DNA of 64,000 bases from Sphaerulina vaccinii (Eukaryota; Ascomycota; Dothideomycetes; Mycosphaerellales; Mycosphaerellaceae): NCBI GenBank assembly GCA_022570795.1, contig JAKUDP010000001.1, positions 3,410,001-3,474,000 of the forward strand. The letters run 5' to 3'. The translations under genes and the position numbers were made by a program. Under the pieces are notes generated by a model. That model saw only the letters and a list, made by a program, of their open reading frames with translations. It had not been told where the DNA came from and searched no databases. Shown here piece by piece: positions 50,901 to 58,706 of the stretch. Positions within the stretch are counted from its first letter, which is position 1. Each line of letters begins with the position of its first letter.

Positions 50901-51998
50901 AACGGCAACGTTAAAGATGCTGCTTCTGCTGAAGTGCGGAATCTCAACCCGGTGATTACAGACACGTCGATACCGAATCTGTTGCAGGATCCAGATGCCG
51001 AGCCCGCAACCATCCTGACCACGCCGCAAGTGGTGAACATTCGAAAGGGTGCTCAGCCCAAGAAGTTCAACTGGCGACGTGGAGGTGAAAAGGTTGCTGG
51101 CAAGGTGACTAAAGGCATCAAGGGCGCATTCGTGGGCAACGAGCCAAACGGAAAGGGACAGTACACTATCGGCATGCCGTATAACCAGAGTCAGAATGGT
51201 CAGGCCATGGCTGGTAGCGACCAAAGCAGCATCCACAGCAAGCAGACCTTAGGAGACGACAAGGGGTACAACTTCTTCAGTGCAAAGAACGGCAACTCCA
51301 AGGCGGTGATGCAGATGAAGAATAACAGCAACGCCAACCTAGCTGCTGTAGACGGTTCAGGTATGTCAACCGTGCGACAGGATACAATGCATGATATGCT
51401 AACAATGACAGTACTCTTCGGTTCCGAGCTGACGTCCCGTTGCGAACACGAGAATCGCGTGGTCCCTATGATCGTTTTGACTTGTATCAATGAAGTCGAG
51501 AAACGCGGCATCGATGTCGAAGGAATCTACCGCAAATCTGGCGGCGCTGGGCAAGTGAAGCAAGTCCAACAAGGCTTCGAGAAGGACCCTAACTTCGACA
51601 TCTCGGACGACGATCTGGACATTCATGCTGTCACGAGTACGCTGAAGCAATACTTCAGAAAACTGCCGACACCACTCATCACATACGACGTGTACGACTC
51701 CTTACTGGAAGCCGGCCAAGTACAGGATAAGGAGAAACAGGTAGCAGCGCTCCGATTTGCCATCGAAAGCTTGCCGGACGCACACCGCGACTGTCTAGGA
51801 TACCTGTTCCAGCACCTGGCAAAGGTCGTCACGTACGAAAGTAAGAACCTCATGACGCCACTCAATCTTGCAGTCGTCTTCGCGCCGACTATCATGCGGC
51901 CGTTGTCGATTGAACGCGAGATGAGCGATATGCAGGTGCAGAGACAAGCGGTGCAGGCATTGCTGGAGAACCATAAGAACGTCTTTGTGGAGGAGTAA
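47963..51998 (+). CDS. RGA1: Rga1-type LIM-LIM-RhoGAP, five exons
   Basis: Join of 47963..48049, 48114..48144, 48240..48803, 48856..51360 and 51412..51998, 1,257 residues. LIM1 starts CKGCGEILEEGKAFEL in exons 1-2 and continues AGNRWHIDCFRCNTCGTLL in exon 3. LIM2 follows (CSACNNKIEDLAIL, CSGCFRCRNCKRKIENL, CMSCHESL). A long Ser/Pro-rich linker leads to a coiled coil at about 800-950 (AQLHIAELETEKLKMQEKLE). The RhoGAP domain fills the last 200 residues: GIDVEGIYRKSGGAGQVKQV (with the arginine finger in YRKSG) and NLMTPLNLAVVFAPTIMRPL. In yeast, Rga1/Rga2 turn off Cdc42 at septin and bud sites; a polarity or septation role is inferred. The 51 nt final intron is in frame and stop-free (see finding). 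Confidence 0.9.
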
Positions 51999-53376
51999 GA
52001 AGAGAGAGAAGTGGAAGAAGATCGAGATGTTGAGCAACCTTTTCTTGCACATAATGCCTTCTGAGGACTTGCCCCGCTGTCAGAAATTTTGGATATGACA
52101 GTGATGGGACGATAGAAGAGATGCGTCTCTCTTCATCTTTGTTTTGTTGTACCAAACGAACCAGAATGGGATTGCCTGGCTTTCTGATGTGTTATTTAGC
52201 GATGGCGATGTCCTTTTTTCTTGGAGAGGTCTGTTTTCACGATTATGATGGACTCTTTCGAGCAATATCCAATTATATCATCACCTCTTCACATCACTCA
52301 CGTGTCACTTGGGGCTCCTTTACGGCATAAAGTCGACTACGAAGAAGCAAAACAATCGCCATGGCAGATTGACTAGGATATCTGCTCGAGGCATTTAAGT
52401 CTGCGAGCTTCAGCGTGTCGACATGAGTTGGCAGCAGTAAGGCAAAAGAATCGGTCACAAGTCAGGAATTCCCGCGCTGATGTTGCACCCACCATAGGAC
52501 AAGTGCCTTCTGGAATGCCAATCACTCGCAAGTTTTGCTCAAGCACCAACAGACATAGGCGACTTACTGACCCTACCATTAGACCCATGAAGGTCCTTGA
52601 AGAGTGCTAGCTGGAAAATGTACATCTAGATCATCCCAAGGGAGGCTTTGGGCAAGCACTAAAAGATCTATCTCGAACTTGTGGTCTGTAACATACTGAT
52701 GCTCATGAAGCGTACGCAAGCTCTGGGCGATTGTTATGCTTCCAAGCGGTCAACTTTTGCACAATAGCCATGAGACCCAAGTAGTGTCTATATGTGAGCA
52801 TGAATTTCAGGTCCTCAGCAGTCGTCCTTGGTATAGTGGTAGACCAGTAAGTCATTGGCAAAGCTGATGCTTGAGAACTTCGGTCTTGTCCTTACTCCTT
52901 ACCACGATGGTCGTCTTGTAGACTGGGTGAATGATGTGTTGACCCTACTCGGGAGTGCCGATTGTTTTGCTTTTTGTTTCACACTCTTGTGACATTTGGC
53001 ATCGCCATGGACCATCATATCCGGTTATGGAATGTCCTTTCTCAACTGTCGTCCATGGTCTAGTGGTAGACCTGTAAGTCGTCAGCATAGCTGCCGCTTG
53101 ATAGGCTTAGGCGAGGATACGTTGTGGGAGAGTTGCAAAGATTCTCTACGGATATCCAAGCTACGCGCTCAGATCAAGCTGAGGCGATTGTTTTGCCGTT
53201 CCACTGTATCTTTTTGTGATCAATTGAGCCTTAGACGAAAGTGAGCAATATCTCGTACTGAGATCCGGTCAGTGTTGACAATGCTCGTCATATTTTCACC
53301 GATACTGATACACCTACGCTTTCCTGACGCCTCGCTGTATGCATATAATTTGTAACTCAAAACGGAGCTTCACGCT
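51999..53376. other. 1.4 kb convergent gap with tRNA-like repeats
   Basis: Lies between the 3' ends of the LIM-RhoGAP and IWS1 genes. No protein gene is supported. Two tRNA-like repeat units are listed separately. The motif GCGATTGTT(A/T)TGC also occurs near 52729 and, inverted, near 52346-52358, which suggests that more of this stretch is old repeat. Confidence 0.5.
52818..53215 (+). repeat. two diverged tRNA-derived (SINE-like) units
   Basis: Unit 1 carries GTCGTCCTTGGTATAGTGG at 52821 and unit 2 carries GTCGTCCATGGTCTAGTGG at 53047, each continuing with TAGACC(A/T)GTAAGTC. Both contain a full match to the pol III A-box pattern TRGYNNARYGG (TGGTATAGTGG; TGGTCTAGTGG) and look like the 5' half of a tRNA such as tRNA-Gly, -Asp or -Glu. 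Similarity resumes about 145 bases on (CGATTGTTTTGC at about 52967 and 53190). I see no intact B box or acceptor stem, so these are not functional tRNAs. A tRNA-derived SINE or tRNA pseudogene pair is the simplest reading. Confidence 0.5.
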
Positions 53377-54872
53377 CTACCGCTTGCCCATCTTCTGCGA
53401 ACTTCTCGCAGCGATTCTCCTGAACGTCTCATCGTTGGCTCCTTGCGTCTTTCTCTGGCTGACGCCTTGAGCATTGCTCATATTGCTGACAGGCGCAACA
53501 GTGTACGTGCCCACACCTCCCTGCACTCTCGCCCTGTTCTGTGGTCCTGGAGCCTCGAGCGCCCTCTTCCTCTTCTCCGCAGCCAAACTAGCACGATCAA
53601 TCTGGCTTCCGCCCATTCTCTGGCTCGCAGCTGCGGCCATAGGATCGTAGCCCCTCGTCTCCACAGGCTTCGATCGAGCATCTTTGCCCTTGTTGAGGAT
53701 AACACGAGTCCATTCTGCAACAAGATGTTCGGCCTGTCTCTTGATATCTGGCTGTGGCTGTGTAGATTTGGTGTAGAAGAGCACGACCTTACCAATAGCA
53801 GAAGCTACGAGCGCTTCCTTTCCAATGTTCAATCTCGATAGAATGGCGAACAGCTCGCGCTGAATCTGGTAGTTCGGAAGAGCAGCATCCTGGTCGGCAG
53901 GTTCGAGCATGAAGCGCACGGATTCGAGAATGTTGATATCAGGATCGACGAGTTGCGATTGGATGGTGTTGCGGTTCATGAGTTCGACGACTTCGGGAAG
54001 GATCTTCAGCTTCTGTACTGCAACCTCTCCTCGCGATCGAGCCTGAGCATCCACTTCACAGGCTTTGGCGATTCGAGTGCGCATCTCGGCGATTTCTTGA
54101 TCGGCGCGCTCTTCCATGTCCTGAGCAGCTTTGCGGCGTGAAACACGGTGGGTCTTCAATGCCTCGTCCATCTTGGCTTCCAGTGCACGACGACGCCCTA
54201 TTTCTATTAGCATTTCCCTATCGATTGTATGAGAGAAATCTACTCACGCTCATCGGGTGGCAGAGTGTCCAAGTCCACAGGTGTTCGCTCCCTCCTCGAG
54301 CTCTGGCTAGGCTTAGAGCCCTTGCTCTTCCTCGATCGCTTCCCGTCCATCTCTGGGCCGCCCTCGAAGTCATCTTCGTCCTCGCCACCTCGTCTCTTCC
54401 TGCTAGGCTTCTCGCGCTTCTTCTCCTTCTTCTTCTTTTTCCGCTCGCGCTCAGCCTCCTCTTCTGCTGTGCGCTTTCGCTTGTGGACTCCGAGCAAGGC
54501 CACATTGCTCTCATCCACATCGATGGGCTTGTCGGGGATGTTCAAGGCAGTGGCATCGAAGTCGGCAAACTCCTGCTCGTCCAGTTCTTCCAGCTCCGAC
54601 TCGTCATCCTCGTCGTCGTTGACTGCGCGATCCGTGTTGGCTGGATTTCCCGCATCTGCCTCCTCGTCCATGTCGTCGCCTGCGCCATTTGTAGGAAGCC
54701 CATCCTCATTCGCCTCGGTATCTGCGTGAGGATCATTCATGGGCGGTGTGCCTCCAGCGTTGTCCTCTTCTTCGATGTCTGGGCGCAAAGGATCGTTGGG
54801 GTCGTCATTGCCCTGTGGCTCGTTCTCGAAGCTGTTGATGGTCGGCGTGTCGGGATGCTCGAGGTCCTCCAT
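53377..54872 (-). CDS. IWS1: transcription elongation factor Iws1/Spn1
   Basis: Join of 54872..54248 and 54203..53377, 483 residues. The N-terminal 130 residues are acidic and Asn/Pro-rich, then come long basic runs (KKKKKEKKREKPSRKRRGG), both typical of Iws1. The conserved C-terminal TFIIS-N-like domain covers about 290-380: LKILPEVVELMNRNTIQSQL, LNIGKEALVASAIGKVVLFY, KRQAEHLVAEWTRVI. Iws1 binds Spt6 and travels with RNA polymerase II, acting in elongation and chromatin maintenance. The intron (54247..54204) is only 44 nt, phase 1, and joins PPDE to QIGRRRALEAKMDE. The gene is divergent from TOM5. Confidence 0.94.
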
Positions 54873-55074
54873 AGTCGCTGAGATCCAAGAGAAATGTGCT
54901 GTGTGTTGTGGTGATGAGAGTGTAGACTAGTTGTTGAAGTTGTCAAGATGAACGCGCTGTTCGCTCGGTCCTTCCTTTTCCGCAGCTTGCACCAAAAGAT
55001 TCACTTCATCGGTCACTGCACTGCTTCACTTCGCACAACCTCAAGACTACAAGCAATCAAGAAGTACAGTCATC
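54873..55074. promoter_or_regulatory. compact divergent promoter, IWS1 / TOM5
   Basis: About 200 bases separate the start codons of two housekeeping genes on opposite strands, so they share a short bidirectional promoter. No specific element is identified. Confidence 0.5.
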
Positions 55075-55336
55075 ATGTTCGGCGGTATGTCTGTCTGAAT
55101 GAGAGATCTCGAGAAATGTATGTCGCTAACAGATCTCCCAGCACCACCACAACCCACCGCTGAGGAGCTCGCGCAGCAAGAAGCAGCTGCAAGGCAAACG
55201 ATCTTCGGCATGGTCAGCATGTGCGTTGTATTGTACTTTTGTATGTCCTTCCTCATCATACTGGAACCTGTCCATCAACGAGCTAACGACCTTTTCAGCG
55301 CCATTCGCAGTCGAGGCAGTCAAGAACCTCATCTAG
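55075..55336 (+). CDS. TOM5: TOM5-like small mitochondrial import receptor subunit
   Basis: Join of 55075..55084, 55142..55240 and 55299..55336, 48 residues; too short and too interrupted for an ORF scan. The product starts MFG, continues APPQPTAEELAQQEAAARQT and a membrane helix (IFGMVSMCVVLYF), and ends SPFAVEAVKNLI. The VVLYFSPFA-(I/V) core is the signature of Tom5, the tail-anchored subunit of the TOM core complex in the outer mitochondrial membrane. Introns are 57 nt (55085..55141, GTATGT...CTCCCAG) and 58 nt (55241..55298, GTATGT, GCTAAC branch, TTTTCAG), both phase 1. An alternative acceptor at 55132 would add three residues, but it lies only two bases past the GCTAAC branch site, so the later one is preferred. 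Confidence 0.88.
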
Positions 55337-55641
55337 ATACCCACGGCTCTCCGCGACAGACGGTGATGTACGATAGGCGGAGTGAGGAGGCAGACTGAAT
55401 GAGACGATGTCCATTTCATACAATAAGAGCCTTTGGCAGATCTTGTTGATACCCGAATACTCTCACCACGCCATTCGGCGCCACAGTCCTGCCATCGAAC
55501 TCGCACGCTCGGAATATGGTAGTTCAGAGATGCAGGCTCGACTTGGACTAACAGAAGTGAAGTGTACGGCATCAGGACAGGCTCGAGCAGATGAAGCATT
55601 ATCGATCTCTATACTGTCAAATGGATGCCTACGAAACTGCT

Positions 55642-57117
55642 CTACACTTTACTATAAAACATGATATACGGCTCAAACTCTGTATGCTCCCAGAATACCC
55701 GCTCGAGCGATTGCGGACTGGTGCCAAACGCGACTCTCGAATCATTGATCATGGCAAAGTCAACACCATTAGCTTCTCGAACACCTGTGATATAGTGTCC
55801 ACCATTGACAGACTCGCCCGCATGTCCTACCACAGCATCAAGGCGATAGAAGAGCTCGTTGTCATCTTTGGTGTAGCGTCCTAAGTTCAAGTACTCTTCG
55901 TAGAACGTGTTCTCCGTCAATTTCTTCGAAGTTGGGACTTTCTTGCCATTCTCGTCGTGGAACATGGGATTCCCGCTCGCGTCTTCTTTCTGGATGAAGC
56001 GTTTCTGCATCACAACTAGACAGTCGGGTGCTTTGGTGATGTAGTAGTTTCTGGTCTCGAATGGCATATCAGCATCGTCGGGGATTGAGGCTTCAGCTCT
56101 AGATTGTCGACAAGTCTCGGTCTCGCATCTCAGTCGCACTTCTTCAGTGAATAAGTTGTAATGTATCATATCCGCAAACGTTTTGTCTGTCGGGTCTTCG
56201 GGTGTGTTTAGCGGCACTACAAAGCTGCTGCTCTGCTCGGAAGAGCGATGCGTCTCTCCACAAGCGCTGCATGTCCAGATAGCCTTACGCTTCATCTTCA
56301 ACACTTGGTTGAGCAAGGCGAGCTCATCATCGTCACATGCTTTCGTGATGTGCTTCTCAAGTACATTGTAATACAACATCGAGTCGTCCTGAACACCATT
56401 GTGCCATCCCACAAGGTCGTGAAGGGTTCCATCCGCCTTGATGGGGGTCTTAGGAATGTCCCTGAGGATTGCAGTGTCCAGATCCGGGTAATCGAGGGTC
56501 TTCCGTGCTCCTTTAACGCTCTTGAGACTCCAGTATCGTTGGCAAAGATCTTGTAGAGCACATGTTACGCATTGCCGCAGGCTCTTGTCGCAGTCGCGGT
56601 GGATGTTGCCGAGTAAGTGATATACTGCCGGGACATGCAATAAGCCTTGTAAAGCTGCGTTTCGATAGCATCTGTTGCCTGGGTTAGGGAAGCCTTTTGA
56701 AGAGAACGATTTGAGGGTCGACGGGAAGCGCTTGGATATGCGGCCTGCTAGGACGCCTTCAGGATTAATGATCTTCCTAGTTGTGATGCTCTTCCCATTC
56801 CGCTTTCGTAAAAGTCCAAGTCTGGCAGGCCTTCCATTCGAAATCCTGGGCTGTTTCGATGGCGGCGGTGACCGAGGTAGCCGTGGAGAGGCTGGACGCT
56901 TGCCAGAGAGTGTCGTCTGTGGTCGTGGTCTAGTGCTACCAGGAGTAGGTAGACCATTGACGAATTGTGTCGGCAATCCAGAATTGACCTTTGGACGCGG
57001 CCCGGGTGTTCTTACTTCAGGCTCTGTTGTACTGACAGGCTTTGCTGGATACAGCGGTAGGTCATTTGGAAGCCAATCACCATCCCAGAAGTACTTCAGA
57101 TTCTGGAAGAGAGACAT
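55642..57117 (-). CDS. ubiquitin-specific protease (USP/UCH family)
   Basis: The open frame reaches 57180, but Met at 57117 (MSLFQNLKYFWDGDWLP) is the likelier start, giving 491 residues with no intron. The N-terminal 110 residues are Pro/Arg/Ser-rich. The Cys box is FPNPGNRCYRNAALQGLLH, with catalytic C150; the usual Thr before Cys is Arg here. Zinc-finger-like cysteines follow (CGETHRSSEQS; CETETCRQS). The His box is VGHAGESVNGGHYITGVR, with the catalytic His at about 441, and INDSRV supplies the Asp. All three catalytic residues are present, so activity is expected. It removes ubiquitin from proteins; which USP subgroup or substrate is not clear. It is divergent from TRM9. Confidence 0.88.
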   Translation of the reverse strand: MSLFQNLKYFWDGDWLPNDLPLYPAKPVSTTEPEVRTPGPRPKVNSGLPTQFVNGLPTPGSTRPRPQTTLSGKRPASPRLPRSPPPSKQPRISNGRPARLGLLRKRNGKSITTRKIINPEGVLAGRISKRFPSTLKSFSSKGFPNPGNRCYRNAALQGLLHVPAVYHLLGNIHRDCDKSLRQCVTCALQDLCQRYWSLKSVKGARKTLDYPDLDTAILRDIPKTPIKADGTLHDLVGWHNGVQDDSMLYYNVLEKHITKACDDDELALLNQVLKMKRKAIWTCSACGETHRSSEQSSSFVVPLNTPEDPTDKTFADMIHYNLFTEEVRLRCETETCRQSRAEASIPDDADMPFETRNYYITKAPDCLVVMQKRFIQKEDASGNPMFHDENGKKVPTSKKLTENTFYEEYLNLGRYTKDDNELFYRLDAVVGHAGESVNGGHYITGVREANGVDFAMINDSRVAFGTSPQSLERVFWEHTEFEPYIMFYSKV

Positions 57118-57549
57118 ATTGAGCACGCCAATTGACTGGCAGTAATTAAGAAGTTGGGTTTGCTGCGAGAGGTGAGTCAATAATACATGCAGGCTACTTC
57201 ACGATCTCCACCTGAAAGACATAGACTTAATCAGAGACCGCATTCAGTTGGCCGCATCTGGCACAAAGAAAGCAGCCCATTCCAGCAAGGAATGCCTATG
57301 TCTTTGTGTTGGAGACATTGTGAGCTGACAAAGACCTGATTGGCCGTATGAAATCATGGTACTAGCCAGCGACATCTCGTGGGCCAGGTCGTCGAGAAGT
57401 ATTACTGCAGTTGTGATGTTGATGGTAAGGAAGAGTGCGTCGAGCTCAGTCGAGGAAAGGAATGGAGTCTCAAGTGGCTGACTCAGCATATTATTGCCCG
57501 CGAGGCTGCACCAAATTCCATCCGCAAGGATCGTCTCTTCATCACCGTC
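57118..57549. promoter_or_regulatory. divergent promoter region, USP / TRM9
   Basis: About 430 bases between the preferred start codons. A plus-strand frame in phase with TRM9 opens at 57379, but the family start at 57550 is preferred, so that stretch is treated as leader. Confidence 0.45.
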
Positions 57550-58337
57550 ATGTCAACAAAAGACCCAAGCCAGACAGATCATGGAAAGGGCTACGAAGAA
57601 GAGCATGTGCATGCTGTCTACGAAAAAATAGCGTCTCACTTCTCCTCGACCCGCTATAAGGTACCTCTCACAAGCTGCAGCCAAGGCACGCAACTAATTC
57701 TCTTAGCCATGGCCCATCATAGAACGCTTCCTCAAGTCGCTCCAGCCAGGCTCGATAGGCTTAGATATAGGCTGCGGCAATGGCAAGTACCTCGCCGTCA
57801 ACCCAGATATATTCATCGTAGGCTCTGACAGGTCCGTTGCACACACCACATCGATAGCAAAGCATCAGCACAAGCTGATACGGTAAGTTCAGATCCACAA
57901 ATCTCGTCACCATAGCCTCGCAGCATCAGCCACACGCAGTATGTGTGGCAGACATTCTTGACCTGCCTCATCAGCTAGGCAGGTTCGACTTCGCAATTAG
58001 CATAGCTGTTGCGCATCATCTGTCCACGCCGGCAAGGCGAATAGAGGCAGTCAAGGCTATTCTGGATACACTGAAGCCTAGCGGGAAGGCTCTGGTGTAC
58101 TGCTGGGCGCTTGAGCAGGATAGCAGTCGAAGAGGCTGGCACGAGGGCATGGACCAGGATGTAATGGTGCCGTGGGTGAAGAAGACGAAAGGCGAAGCTG
58201 ACCAGACTTTCAATCGTTATTACCATCTTTACAAGAAAGGTGAATTGGAAGGCGATGTGGTAGTAGCGGGTGGCAATGTGCTGGAGGCTGGTTATGAGAA
58301 GGACAATTGGTGGGCCATTGCCGAACGAAAGACATAG
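57550..58337 (+). CDS. TRM9: tRNA wobble-uridine carboxymethyl methyltransferase Trm9
   Basis: Join of 57550..57660, 57707..57831 and 57893..58337, 226 residues. It begins MSTKDPSQTDHGKGYEEEHV, then YEKIASHFSSTRYK-PWPIIERFL across the first splice. The SAM-binding motif is IGLDIGCGNGKYLAVNPDIF, then IVGSDR-STNLVTIASQHQPH across the second splice, ADILDLPHQLGRFDFAISIA, and VAHHLST. Trm9 with Trm112 methylates 5-carboxymethyluridine at position 34 of tRNA-Arg and tRNA-Glu, in the cytosol. The first intron is 46 nt (GTACCT...TCTTAG, phase 0). The second is 61 nt (57832..57892) with the weak donor GTCCGT, phase 2; it is needed to give the conserved SDR-S-T-N-L join, and the strong-looking GTAAGT at 57883 does not restore the frame. 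The TRM112 partner gene is not in this window. Confidence 0.92.
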
Positions 58338-58706
58338 GAGGGTCGATTTGCATGATGTGACTCTCAAGCAGACATAATTTGCACATCTCCACCTTGTGAC
58401 ATGCAGTCACACGTCGAGTGCTCTCTGAAGTACTCGATTCGATAGCAATGCCCAATGGCTGCTCTCACAAGAGCTTGGTACTCTTGTGTCATCCTCAACG
58501 TCGTGTTGATGATCACAGGTGTGCGACGTTACTAAAGTAGCTCGATCTCGGCGTAATGCTGCGCATAACCATATCATGCACCTTGTACAATTCGTCAAGA
58601 TGATGAGCAAATCTTGCTGAGCTCGCACTGCTGTGGCGCTCAGTGTAAGGAAATGCATTGATGGGCTGTCTCTCGCATTTCGGAGATATGTGCTAATCTG
58701 TCCACT
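58338..58706. other. convergent intergenic region, TRM9 / HDA1
   Basis: 369 bases between two 3' ends. Contains both 3' UTRs; nothing else is supported. Confidence 0.5.

Noticed and set aside
57379..57549. N-terminal extension of TRM9 from 57379
   Set aside because: The family starts close to MSTKDPS; the extension has no similarity that I recall and is better read as leader.
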